Shown here piece after piece: positions 50,356 through 63,220 of a stretch of DNA of 64,000 nucleotides. The stretch covers positions 8,124,501 to 8,188,500 of the forward strand of contig OY987244.1 in assembly GCA_963920765.1 (NCBI GenBank), given 5' to 3'. The notes below the pieces were generated by a model that did no database searches, was not told the origin of the DNA, and worked only from the letters and a program-made list of their open reading frames with translations. Position numbers and translations under genes: made by a program. The DNA comes from Ulota crispa. Lineage: Eukaryota > Streptophyta > Bryopsida > Orthotrichales > Orthotrichaceae. Position 1 is the stretch's first letter. Each line of letters opens with the position of its first letter.

Positions 50356-51284
50356 TGCGAGAACAAACCAATCCTGCTGTCTGCAATGGTGCAGTATCTA
50401 CGGAGCAATAGAAAGGCGGTGCGCATACAAGATAATACATCGTAACGGGCAATGGCAGAAAGAAGGAAAAACCAGTCCCCACAGGTGCCATGGAAGGGAC
50501 AACGAGGAGAACATGAGCACCGGGCGAACACATGGGACCGAGCAGCGAGCTTAGCTGGGAACACAAAGAGCAAGTTCAGAGGTGCCCGGCTGAAAGATGT
50601 GGAATACTTGGAAAGGGCATGGATATTTATATAAGGCTTGCGCGTTTCGGCCTATAAGATCGTGACGTCACGGCTAGCAGTACAAACGGCGATTAGCAAA
50701 ATTAGTGTGTTTGTTTTTCCCCTTGATTTGGCAACAAAATGGGAAAGTCAGGCACATAATCCGATCGCCCGAGAAAACTCTGACGCCACTAACTTACTGA
50801 AACCTGCCGGTGGTTAGTGCTTTGGTGGGAGCAGCCGGCTTGATCTGTGGACGATTGTGCCGCTACCCATTTCTAAGGAATATAGTGTGTGTGTGTGACT
50901 GTGTGTTTGCGGTGATTAATTTAGACCAAATTAAAGGAATCCTAAATTCTTCCAGAAGCTTAAAGGAAAACTGTCCTCTGCAATTGGGGATTCTCAAAAC
51001 GTACTCATCTCACCTTTTCATGCGATTCTCCCTACCGTTGTGCAGAAATCTCCCAATAAACTATGATATACCTAAACCATAGTTTAACAGTATCTTCTAC
51101 CATAGCTGTGGCTCTTTTTAGGCCTGACAATTCACTACGATTCGGGGTCAGTGGAAGAACGAATAAGACCTCCCGGTAACTTACTGCTGGAACTAGTCAA
51201 CAAAAGCTATCTCATCAGTCTTCACATGCCTCCATGTTGAGGAAGGGATTGTTTTTTGCCATGGCTTATGAGCGCTGGTTCAGA

Positions 51285-52204
51285 CTAACCCCTAAAGGCC
51301 CAAGCAGCCCACTTTGGGCTTTATGAGAACTCGGGCAGGCTCTATTGACTTCATAATTTGAAAAAATTTCATGAAATTTTTAGGAGGGATGCTACTCATC
51401 ATAATCTACATGTGGAGTTTTATTTCATGTCATTCTGATAAGTAATGTAAAAGTTATAAGGTTTTTTCAATTTCAATGTCAAATCGGGTAGCAAAATATA
51501 TATTCTAAAATTTTTATTCTTATTTTTATATAATTCTATAGAATGATACCTACTCAAAAAAAATTAAATCACTCAATTCCAAATAATGAGGTAAGAGTTA
51601 AAAGGAGTTTTATTTTGCGGGCAATGAAGGTAGGAAGAGGGTAGAAAAAACATATAAAGTTATCTTTTACTCTCAATTTTGAAAATTTTCAAATGAAAAT
51701 GAAAACTAAAGTTACTAATTGTCTGTTAGAGCATTCTCACCACTAGGATTAACAATTTTCAAATTCTTCCAAAACTTATTAGCATATAAGTTACAATTTT
51801 CATTCATCAATACCTTTCACTTTACAATTTTGTAAAAATGAATCCAAAGTTTTTTTTGGTTAAATTTTTTTATATATGCTTTCAACCCATTTTCCAACAT
51901 ATTGCAAAAATTGGACAAGAAATACAACATACGTGTTTTTCTCTACAAAGTTTGAAAAACAAAACTTCACCTTCTAGAAGGATTAGAAAAGCCTACATTT
52001 TGAAGTTTGGGCACATCAATCTTGCAATTGGTGGGAATATTCATTCTAAAATTTTGGGACAATGTAGTTGTGCAAGTCAACTAAATAATCTTACGGTTGG
52101 ATTTGTGAAAAAGTAAGTTTCAATGAATATTTTGACCCTAGTTTGGGGAATAGTATTTTGAAGCAATTTTGGGCCTCTTAACACGAAAGAATTTTAGGGG
52201 TTAC
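51285..52204. mobile_element. TTAA-type element, 0.92 kb
   Basis: Starts CTAACCCCTAAAGGCCCAAG and ends AATTTTAGGGGTTAC. The flanks C-TA and TA-C would also fit a TA target. The interior has the shared phrase ATCACTCAATTCCAAAT. No ORF of note beyond a 92-aa chance frame. Confidence 0.8.
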
Positions 52205-53504
52205 AAACTGGCCATGGACCCTGCCATTGAGATTTACAATCCTCCAGTATCAACTTCAGATAAGAGGTGTCTGCTTGTAACTGGCTGCTAGAATTATTGG
52301 AGTGTATTAGTCATAGAGTTTGGACGTTGATTGTCAGCTTTGCATACAGAGTTATGGACTTGGAATGAGTCTCTTTCCCTTGGTTATATATCGCTCGAAA
52401 TTTGATCTGAAGGGGCATACTGGGGCTGGAGACCACGTTTAGCCAGCTTGGGAAGTTTGCGACGTAGGCAGGACACAAAGATTAAATATAAGCCAGTGAG
52501 GGCAAAACCAAGCCGAACGTCTGCTCTAATGTTTATCGAACCCAAACACTAGGCCTTATTGCAGAAGTGTTGAAAGGAGAGAATGCTGGTGACATAACCA
52601 CATCAGAGGGGTAAAATACATTATTTATAAGATACATACTGTGACAGAGGATCTTAACAGTCGGGACCAAGAGCCAGGTGAATCATTCTATGGACATGGC
52701 CAGGGAACTTTTTGTTAGGCAATTTTTTCCCAGAATCTTATCTGAGTTTGTCTCTGGAAACCTCAACACCAAAAAGTTGGATGAAAAGATGGAAGAACCC
52801 TAAAGGCCTCAAGTTTTGGATTAAATTATTGATATTATCAGATTTGCGGATGAATGTGCATACATGGATGGTCCTGCATGCGTTATAGAGTGCATATCAC
52901 TTGACTAAAGAAAAAAAAGGTTCCCGAGACATGGCTTGTCCTTCATGACCAGCAATCCCAACTGCGATCTTCACAATTAGCTCGAGTAGCCAAAACAAAC
53001 ACTTGTAAAAGAGCTAAAATTCCATATTTTAACTCAGTGATATTTACAATCTGGTTGCTATAAATATATTTAGGTAAATTTTAGGTAGAAAAATTGCTAG
53101 CCACATTTATGAACATTGCTCATGACACTCCATTCATTCTGTTTATGCAATTCACCATTTAGTGTTATACCAAATTAGTATGTCATGGAGTAAATGATTT
53201 GCAAAAATCAATTAGTGTAAATTGGACTGGCGCTTTTGAGTGAATAGCCAGTCAATACAGAAGTGGCTATGACAAGTCCAAACAAACCTCATTAATTGGT
53301 ATTACAATCTTTATCATTAGTAGCTCACTTATATGTGGCATGTCGATCAGCATTAACGTTATGAAACGTGTTACAGAGTAAACAAAGTAAATGGCATCAT
53401 AGCCATCAAATAATTCATTAGAAGCTTTGATCAACATCCTTAGTATAAAAGTAGAAAACATCTTACGTAAAAAGTAGTGATATATGTGTGCATTCTTTTT
53501 TTTG
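52205..53504. other. Intergenic spacer
   Basis: No gene or terminal repeat recognised; short frames look like chance. Confidence 0.5.
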
Positions 53505-53507
53505 TAA

Positions 53508-53925
53508 GAGCATCCCCAATTGAGCAGCTAAATTAGCCCCGCCAATTGTGTCAGATAGGATCTAACGCCGGCTCTCTTATAGAGTAGGGCCATTTTCCAA
53601 TCCACCACCTCCCAATGCACATACATTATGACACTCACTAAACACAATATTTTAATAATTTATGTTTTTTTAAGTGCTTATGTGTGACTAATTCATGTTA
53701 GAAGTATTTGAAATTCCCTAAAATTGCGTCAGAGTCAGAGCTGGAATGGTATGCAAGACTCTCCAAATAGTGAAAATTTGCACTGGAGGGGCTCTTATGT
53801 GGGGAGCCTTGAAAAATGCAGTATGGTTTAACTACTACATTGGAGCCCATGTATTTGCTCAAGTCTTGTTTAAAGCACTGCACAAGCTTTTGCCTGCCTC
53901 TCTTACGGTTGCATTGGGGATGCCC
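53508..53925. mobile_element. Harbinger/Tourist-type MITE
   Basis: Ends GAGCATCCCCAATTG and GCATTGGGGATGCCC, with TAA duplicated on both sides (53505-53507, 53926-53928). The terminal sequence is related to the MITEs at 47587 and 56787. Non-coding. Confidence 0.8.
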
Positions 53926-54013
53926 TAAGCTAGTCCTTATGGGCGCTAAAATGAAGATTTGTTTTGGATCAGCATTGTGATATGAACTAGCAATGAATTA
54001 AATATGTTGGCGG

Positions 54014-54765
54014 TTGAACCCCTACATGCCCCAACTCCCCAAGGGACCAAAAGTGTCTTCACATAATTTGACAAGCCATTTTGAGGTACTTGATTTGATT
54101 GTTTGAACTTGCTATAAATTACTATTATCAAAGTATTCAAGTGCCTCATGCCAATGGAGTAATGGCAAGGGTAGCTTGATAGCGTACAAGTGCCTGGACA
54201 GCTTCAATTGGGTGGAATACCCATACATGGCAAGGTGGCGGATAGCGTCTTATAAGTGATCAGTACCTGTTGCAGGCTTGCTTGCATGTACTTTATGGTG
54301 ACAAGACATTGGCAAATGAGGGTTTAAACATGTTCCAATTCTTTATTGTGGTAGCTCTCACCAATTGTGTTGATCATCATTTCTTGCCGCAATATTTGTT
54401 TGACGCCTCAAAACTTAGAATCCAAAGAAACATGGCCTTCAATGATTTGCAAGCTTGAGCATTCTCGTCTAAACTAGCCACTGACTAAACTTGAGGTGAA
54501 GTACGGGCTTTTAAAATTTTGTACAGACCAACAAACACCAAAAAATGAAATTTTGTCATTACATGTTTGATCAAACTTTATTATCTCCTATCTCCCAATG
54601 CTAATTGTTTCCAAATTTTGCAAGCCACTTTCTAAGCGGATGTCCCGTAATTTTCAATGATCACTATTTGTAAATCATCCAAACAGCTAACATACGTTGC
54701 ATCAAAGGTGTATGTCTCCCTAAGTCCTTACTTTTATGAAAAAGTTTTGGGCGCTTAGGAGTTAA
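54014..54765. mobile_element. TTAA-type element, 0.75 kb
   Basis: Starts TTGAACCCCTACATGCCCC and ends TTGGGCGCTTAGGAGTTAA. Ends are diverged; non-coding. Confidence 0.6.
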
Positions 54766-55251
54766 ATTGTCATTGGGTTTATGTTCCGTCTGAGGTATAG
54801 AATAGATAGAGATGAAGTTTCTATTTCTTTGCAAATGATTATCCTAGTTTATATATATGTTTGAATCTATGCTATGTTCATCTGTTGTTCTCTGGATTGC
54901 CATACCTGTATGTATTATCACTAATCACACTTTTTGCAAAGGGCTCTACGCTTGGTATTTCACTTTGGTACATTACCCCAATGTTTGGGGAGGTATTTTA
55001 GCTTCACCCGCTAAAATCTAACATTTTTCAGCTTCAGCTAATTCATTTTGCTAGCATGCACTGGTTTTTTCCCATGTAATCTCTTTACTTCTACTGGCAT
55101 GTATTATAACTAGGTTATTTTTGAAAAACTAGTTAGTTTTTTATCCAGTAGTTTCAAGTTTCAATTGGCTTTTTTGCAATTTCAAATTTTCAACCAGTCA
55201 ATGATACATTGAATGCCGATTCTCTCCAAACATTGTGCTATTTCACACCTC

Positions 55252-56172
55252 TTAACCCCTAAAAATCCGAGCTCATTTTTTTTCTCAAAAAACGCTCACA
55301 ACCACCATTTTCAAACATTTGATTCCAAGAACAACCTTTTTCTTTTCTTCTATAGATTTAATTATAGAATCTTGCATTAGACATATGCAAAAGTCATGGT
55401 GAAAGATTCATAAGGTTTGGTCTTACAAATTGAGAGATATGATCATTTGAAGTTCATATAAAAACTTTTTTTGACATTTGTCCAAAATTTTCAAGCCCCT
55501 TTGACCACATGTGCTGGACATTTTTTACACCTTGGATGCTAGAGAGATCTATTCAACAAGCTCTAAATCATGTTCGGTAAATCTCCCAAGTTTTTGAGGG
55601 CTGATCTTGAAATACAGAAGTCCCAAAGGTGGATTAGAAGTTTTATCTTTGTTGAAATTTGCATAAAAATTTTAAAAATTAATCAAATCTTCCGTAGTCA
55701 TTACATTTCAAAAGCTATTGTAATTATCTAATATAATAATAAATAAAAATAATATTCAATCACTTTTTATATACTCCAATGAAGAGTCAAACCTTCATTG
55801 GTTGCTCTTTATCCTTAAAGGATTGACCCTGAACCCGTGGCTCAGACCGAGGAGAGTGCACTGTTCATGGGCAATGAACAGCATGTGGCATATGTCCGAG
55901 AGAGATAATATTCTCCTCAAAAGAAGGAAAAGTCAATAGTGTATCATGCCCTCACAAAAAGGGCAGCACGACCTTGTACATCTCTTTACAAATTGGTGTT
56001 TTAAAAAACATGGAGGCATTGAAAGCAGCTATTTTTGGAATTTAGTGATGTGGCACATCTCTCTGACCATTTTCAAGAAAAAAAATTTGAAAAAAAAATC
56101 TTTTTCCACCCTTGGGGTGTGTTTTCAACATTGAAAGGACGATTTTTGTTCTCTTGGATGATTAAGGGTTAA
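55252..56172. mobile_element. TTAA element, 0.92 kb
   Basis: Starts TTAACCCCTAAAAATCCGAG and ends TTGGATGATTAAGGGTTAA. Non-coding. Confidence 0.75.
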
Positions 56173-56786
56173 GAGAAGTCAACAAAAATATAGCATGCCC
56201 AAGCTGCCTCATGAACCCAAAAATTTCATAATCCACCATAACTTTTGAATTGCAAATCCAATTTCAGTAAAAAGAGGTTGTTGCCAACGTTAGGGGATCC
56301 CTACTCCAAAAAATGATGGGGGGGTCACAATTGCTTTGTTGCAGACTAATCAAAGGAAATTTGCAAGTTCGTAGGCCGAGTCTGGTGCCATAAGATTTGG
56401 GGAAAAAATCCTCCTTTGGCGTCTAGAGTAGCCTCTAAACACAATTACGTGTTCTGCCATAGTTGCTTCACTTGTTGCAGCTAGGCTTATCTGATACCCT
56501 TTGCGTGACGTTTAAAAAAGGCCTATTCCTTGAGTGACACCATTTTGCCCCATCTCCATTCTCCAATAGCCTGGGTTCCATGGAAGGTCTGAGATCAGTC
56601 CTTTGTCAAACAAGTATACCCTGTTGCCAAGAAGGAATGAAATTTAGGGGCTGGTCTCTGAGAACTTGAGAAGCATCTGCTAGTTGCTGACCAGAGAATG
56701 ACTTGGACCGGATTGGCTACTTCATTTAAGTAAGCTTATGTGGTATTTTTCTAGCTCTAGTACGAGGCCTGACCGCCTGAAGCTGA

Positions 56787-58025
56787 GAGCATCTCCACCG
56801 GTTCGAGCTCTTTCAAAGTTTTCCATCTGTTTTGGTCGGCTCTCAAGTCTCTTCATTTCCACCCATGCTCTTCAAAAAGGTGGCTTTACACTCCAACATG
56901 CCCCACAAGTAAGCAGTTGACCACTTATCAAGGAAAGTAGAAGATATAGCTCATTAACCCTTAAAGAACCAAGCTCATTTTACTGTGAAAATCACTGAAA
57001 ACTATCACTTTTGGGAGAATGAGTACAAAAGTAGGAAAAAAAAAAAAAATTGAAAATTCATCCGTAGGATCTTGCCCTAAACTATGGGAGGTACTTGTGG
57101 AAAAAAATCAGCTCATTCTAGAAGTAGAGGAGTGAGATATTGACATCCAAAGTGCAAAAAAAAGTTTTTTTCCCTATTGCCCAAAAATTTTAGAAACATT
57201 TGATCGCTCCAATATCAAAAAAGTCGCTCTAAGCAAAATTGAGGTTTATTTTTTCCATGTTGAAGACCAAGTTAGGTATGTATGGGAGATTTTTCAAATG
57301 AATTGGAGGTGTGAATCATACTTTGTAAAATATTGCAATGTTGTAAGGCTATGAAATTTGCATATACACTAGGCAAGATTGGAGGATTTATGTAAAATTG
57401 AGAAATATGAGTTACTTTGATCCAAATGATGAAAACCAAGGAATCTTAGTCTACTACAACTTGAAAGAAAAAACGGTCAAAAAACAAATTAAAGCACCAA
57501 ATTTAACAAGGGGCAAAAGGAATGGAGATTTGGGAGTTCCGTACTTGCCCGCAAACTAAAACTTCTCACTCATCAATCAAAATTGAATGATTCAAAGCTT
57601 TCCACATATATAAAAATTTAAAGAATCAATTTTAGATTTTTATTTTTTTTAAATGCAATTTTTAAAGAAGTTTTTTGGGCTACCCGGATTGCCTGCCCTC
57701 TCTTGTTTTTCAGAAATTCATGCACAACTTCTTCAACAAATGTCAAAGTGAAGAAAAAATTAGATGTGCACGTACATCTTTGAATTCCCCACCAACCTCA
57801 AAAGTTTCAAAAGTTTATAAAAACTAGTTTAGTCATAAGTACATGCCCAAGATCCATTTGTCCCCTAAGGGGACAGTTGGTCCTTTAAGGGTTAAATTTA
57901 GGGTGAATAGTGACTTGAAAAGTCCTTGCTAGACATGGTAGGAGAGAGTTTTGAGAAAATTTTGAGAGAGACCTCAACACTTTTCATCCACTTTGAGCCT
58001 GTTGGAGTCACTGGTGGAGATGCCC
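56787..58025. mobile_element. Harbinger/Tourist-type MITE split by a TTAA element
   Basis: Ends GAGCATCTCCACCGG and GGTGGAGATGCCC, with TGA duplicated on both sides. The two halves, 56787-56953 and 57896-58025, align end to end with the reverse complement of 47587-47898; the 942-bp TTAA element lies between them. Confidence 0.85.
56954..57895. mobile_element. TTAA element, 0.94 kb, inserted in a MITE
   Basis: Starts TTAACCCTTAAAGAACCAAG and ends TGGTCCTTTAAGGGTTAA. Same subfamily as 23708-24651, inverted. The uninterrupted MITE has CTAA where this locus has TTAA-element-TTAA. Confidence 0.9.
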
Positions 58026-58946
58026 TGAAACCCACTCGTATTTGGTGGTTTTGGCTGCTTGGCTAGTTTTCTAGACGTTCTGCATGTGACACAATGCACC
58101 TTTCTTCTGCTTTTGGACGTCCAAACCACACGTCTTCTTGCATTTTGTTGGTCTCATGATTATCCCACGGAATGTGAGACAAGACCTTGATTTGAAGGTC
58201 TTTGCATTGGGTTTTGGCAAAAAATTTGGGTGAAGAGGGTTGGAAATCTCTTGCTTTGTTTTCCAGGTATAGGAGGTGCTATGCCATATGTCCAAGGCTT
58301 TCCAAATTCTTGAATGAGCCTAGCGGTGCAACCCAGGCACATCTCCAAAGCTCAAAGCTTTGTTGCCGTTATTCAAGATGAGAGGAATCCCATATAGGAG
58401 TTGTTGTCTCATTTGGTGTTGTACTGAAAGGGGTTTGCGTTATTAGTTTTTTTCTGATTGCTAGAAAATCTTGGATACTTATCTTCATTTTAAAAATATT
58501 TTTTGTCCAAAATTGACACCTTGTTTTTTTTTGTAAATGACCAACTGATGGATTTTGGCCATGTATTGGTTCCTCTAATTTTTAAAATTTCTAGGTTATG
58601 CCTTAAATAAGGCGTTCCATGGTTTTGTGCTTAGACTTAGGCCGCTTATTATTTACTTTGTCAATAGTGTTTGTGTTTGCAAAGGGGTTTAGTAGTTTAA
58701 CTCCCCTTTGAATATGGATAAGATGCAAGAGTTCTGTAGAATTCTACGCAATTACGACTTTTGTCTTTGTTTGATCATACATAGTTCTATATTACGCCTC
58801 TTGCTTTCATTGCACTTGTTTCGTTGAGGCCACAACTAGATGTTGAGTATTAGCATGGGGTCAAAGTTACTTAAGTGATTATTGGAATTCTTCTTGCCAA
58901 ATCAAGATTCTTGGAGGCCCAAGATCTAAGTTTTTACTTTAGACTG

Positions 58947-59869
58947 TTAGCCCCTAAACGACCAGACCCCTTATTTAGAAACATAGCAATTTTGGGCAAG
59001 TATTTGTGATTGGAGCTTTTTCATATTTTAGGTTGAAATTTTAATGGAATGTGGGGATGAGGTTTATCTTTCATATGCACTCAATTTCATGACATTTGGA
59101 ATTATGAGTAAAAAGTTATGGCCTAATATGTTGTTTTTTACATTTGTCAAGCAACCTGGGCAGATTTTCAAAAATCACTTTTTTCAAAAACAAAAATTTT
59201 GAATTGGTTTGGGAGATTTATGTGAATGTAGGAAGCTTTGAATCATTTTGTTTGGATCAACAAGATGAAAGTCATGAGGATTTTTTTGTTTGCGGGCAGT
59301 TATGGAATCTCTACTCCAAAATAAACTTTGAAGTCCTTTATTTTACTCAATTTTCAACATTTTGGAAAAAAAACAAAACCCAAGGATGTAGATTGTTAAT
59401 GACAACATTATGACCATTGGGATTGGCATTTTTCATTTCCATAATTAAATCCTTAACAATTTAGTGTTTTGAATCATTCTCTACTTCTTTTTACTTACTA
59501 ATTTTTTTCCATGTGTTATACAACTCCAAATGATTTGAATTTTTTTTGACACGTACTTCACTAAGGTGGAATAAGGAATTTAGAGAAGCACCACCCACAT
59601 GACCTTTTTTCCTTAGGAATTCCACCTTCTGAAGGGTAGCTGCTTGATTTTTCACAACACGTTTATGAATATTCAAACCATTCTAACTTCCAATCCATAA
59701 GGTAGAAAACTCTGAAATTTTTTCCACATTTTTTAAAACTATTCTTCTACAAGATCCTATGGTCACATATGCATAAAAATGTTTTTGTTTTCAAATTTGG
59801 TTGATGCTCTGAAAATGGCAGTTTTGAAGAGTTTTTGGTGAAAACTTTGCTTGATCCTTTAGGTGTTAA
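58947..59869. mobile_element. TTAA-type element, 0.92 kb
   Basis: Starts TTAGCCCCTAAACGACCAGA and ends TTGATCCTTTAGGTGTTAA. Shared internal phrase GATGAAAGTCATGAGGA. Non-coding. Confidence 0.8.
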
Positions 59870-60066
59870 TAAGGGGTTTAGAGTTTGAGAGTAGGAGGAG
59901 GTTGTGTCTTACCTTGGGTCCTAAGTACTTAACTCTTTATCTTTGATTTGCCTAATTTTTTTCAAATTTTGTTTCTCATTTAAGAAATCTAAGACTTTTT
60001 GAAGCCCAAATGGCAATAATTTTGTTTTAGTTTATTTGGAACTAGATTCTAAGCAATAGGTTTGTA

Positions 60067-60648
60067 CTCCCTCTGCCCCATTATAAAGCTCCAAAAAACT
60101 TCTCCATGAGGGATTAGCTCTATTTTTAGTCATTACACTAGTGATAAATGCATTCTAGAATCAATACACCACCTACCAATTGTTTGCAAAATCTAAAGTT
60201 TTTATGTTGCCAATTAGACACCCAAATTCCATGCAAAAAGTACCATATTTGTGCATAGTTTGTGAAGGTTGCCGGCTCCTCTTTATTTTAGTCTTTGTAC
60301 TTGTGACACATGCATTCTAGAATCAATATACAATCTACCAAATGTGTGCAAAATCTCCAACTTTGATGTTGCTGTTTAAGCACCCAAGTTTCATGCAAAA
60401 AGTACCATATTTGTACATGTTGCTAGCTCCTCATTATTGATAATTTAAAGATTAGTAGCAACAATGGTACCTCATATGGGCAAGGCCAAGCTTGTTAGGA
60501 GAAGAATGCTCTCTAATTGCTTAACTTGCCCCCATGAGATCATTGGACATGACAAACGCTTTCTCAACAATTGAAATTAACAAAAATGAACTTTTTAATG
60601 GAACAAGAACTATGCCTAATTTGGAGCTTTATATTGAAACAGAGGGAG
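60067..60648. mobile_element. Stowaway-type MITE, copy with internal duplication
   Basis: Ends CTCCCTCTGCCCCATT and AACAGAGGGAG with TA flanks. It exceeds the intronic copy by 162 bp because a block beginning near 60133 (GTGATAAATGCATTCTAGAA) is repeated from about 60295 (GTGACACATGCATTCTAGAA). Confidence 0.9.
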
Positions 60649-61926
60649 TAGTATTTTTTGTTCTATCTAGATTCCCTTCATTCCCTTGAAAGTAGATGGT
60701 TGTGTTATTTGCAAAGGATAAATAAATAAATGTTATGTTGTTTAGTAATTTGAATCCCTAAGTTGTACATTATATGTCTCATATTCTAGCATACACCCTA
60801 GGGCATCTTGCACTACGATGAAAACATATTGGATCAGTGGACATCCTTGTCTCACTTACCTAAAGAAAAGAGTTGGAAAGATTCTCCTATCCCTTTATTT
60901 ATGTGAATAGCTAATGTGGCATTCTCATAGATTGTCATCATCCAAGTTGTCAATTGGTTTGAGAAGCCTCTTCTATTTATATTTTCTTCCATTTAGTACC
61001 ATTCTATATGGGTGTAAGCTTTTTTGAAATCTAGTAATAAGAGTACTAGATCTTAGTTGTTCCCTATTATGTAATATTGTATGGATTCTTGACCAAAAAA
61101 TACATCACTCCAAATACATTGTTCATGAACAAATCTTGCCTAGTTGGGATGTACCAATTCTGTAGAAGAAGCTTTAATCTACTAGCTAGCTAGAATTTTA
61201 GATGTTAGTTTGTAAAACAATCTCAATAACTTAATAGATTGATAGTTTTTTTTATCAAGGAATGTCTCCTCCGTTAGATATATGGGCTATTGGTCCTTTA
61301 TTATGGGTTTGGGTTAACTTACTTGAGTCAAAAATTTCCTAGATTGTAGTTATTATTTGGTTCTATATTTCATCTTAGCTTAATTTGAATATTATGAGAA
61401 TAAGTTATGAATTTTTAAAGAGCTGACTGCAATTGCACCTAATACCAACAATATGGTTTCATGTTCACATATTGTACATCATTGTAATTACATCTATTTA
61501 CTTACATAGATTTTTCAAAATTTTAGAGATGATGATTATGGGTATAGTGATGGTTATGAGTGTTGTTACCTTAGATACCCTATTAGAAATTTGTTTGGAA
61601 TTCTAACTAGTCCAAGGGCTATTCCATTAGCTAGACCCTCTACTGCTTCTCTCAATTCCATGAGGTCAATTGGTACGACCAGCATATTATTCTGTTCTTC
61701 TTGGTATTCTACTGTATGAGGCTGCATTCAATCAATTATTCATGTGTGTATCTCTGTAAACAGAGTTCCGTCTTTATATAAGTTATGTTCTGGGGTTTCT
61801 TGTTCTACGATGAATTGATGTTTTCTTATTTCTCTAAAACCGAGGGGTTTTTTTTCTTGATCCTTGCTAGTACATCATTAAACCACCATTAGAGTAATTT
61901 TAATGGTAAGATTGCACATGAGAGCA
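60649..61926. other. AT-rich spacer, possibly old retroelement debris
   Basis: No open frame and no inverted repeat that I can see. The texture (phrases read through by many stops) could be a decayed retroelement, but I cannot show it. Confidence 0.3.
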
Positions 61927-62857
61927 TTAACCCCTAAATGCCCAAGGTACTAGATTCTGGGGTCCAAAAAATTTTAGAATATTTTGAAACCCAGTCAAAG
62001 GCACAGATTTTATTGTTCTGAGGTTTTTTTTTTTGAGAAAATTGCGCGCTGAAGTTAGATTCATTGTTCAAATTCAATCTCTTCTATATCTTATTTTATT
62101 TGTTTTTGGTGGAAGGTTAACTACAAGCATACATTTTTTGTCATGAATAAGGTTGTGAATAGTGTCATGAGTAGTGTTGTGAATAGTGTCCCAGAGCCTA
62201 TGAGAAATTGCCACATTGAAAAGATGGGCATCAAGTTGAGCAAAGGGTGAGAATTTCCCTTGGGCACTCCCTTGGGCAATGAGGGCCTTTTTATTGAAAT
62301 TTTGACATTTAACAAAATCTAAAAGTGCTTTTGGACTAATTTCACTTGGAATGTCTTTGTTGTAGAAATTAGAATCCTTACACCGTTGAATTTTTTTCAT
62401 TTTTAATGTTTTTTAGTCAATAATAGAGGTTGAATTTTTTTTTGTATTAGATGGTTGTGTTTTGACAATTGCATTGCAGGTTCATTTGTGAATATGTGGT
62501 CATAAATTTGGAAGAGGGGCCATTGGTTTTGAAGTAACAACAATAAACACTAAAGCATCCTAAGTGGCTACTTCCCAATTTTGTATCCAAAAGTTGCCAA
62601 TTTGCATTAGAAGTTTTAAGCAGCTCCAGAAAAAGCAAAAAATTCCATACTCATCATCATTCAATCACAAATATCTTAAAATCCGCGCGGCCATTATGGA
62701 TTCTTTTTGGGTAGTGCCATCTAGAAACCTTGAAGTTCAAGATTCGACAATTACAATTTTGTTTTGATGTTTAATAATGATCTTACAAGGACAATTCAAA
62801 AACTTCAAAACTACCTTCCAAAAACGAGAAAAACACCCTTGGGCATTTAAGGGTTAA
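61927..62857. mobile_element. TTAA element, 0.93 kb
   Basis: Starts TTAACCCCTAAATGCCCAAG and ends CTTGGGCATTTAAGGGTTAA; the two ends are near-perfect inverted repeats. Non-coding. Confidence 0.85.
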
Positions 62858-63220
62858 AAGGGTTTAGGAATTGGTTTGATGGGCTCCTATAAATAGGATG
62901 TTGTATTTGAGGTGGAAGGACCCAACAACTCAAATGCTTATGAGTAACATGCTAGTACAAAGGGAGGTTGACACAACAAGTTGGCATTAAGTGTGGCTTG
63001 ATCCTTGACACAAGGGGCTGGCAGCCTTGCACAATAAATTGTCGCAAGGTAGCATTGAGTGTGACTTTATCCTTGACACAAGGGGCTGACATAGCAAATT
63101 AGCACCAAAGAACAACAAGATCTTTAATACAAGGGAGAGGCCACGTCATGGAATTCCAAGAGAGACTCATAGTTCTTCTCTCATTTTGCTTAAATAGGTT
63201 TAATTTTCATTGTGATGCTA

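Noticed and set aside
51838..52116. 92-aa frame in the element at 51285-52204
   Set aside because: No domain and no counterpart frame in related elements.
59144..59413. 89-aa frame in a TTAA-type element as a possible transposase
   Set aside because: Too short, no catalytic motif, and not conserved as a frame in the sister elements.
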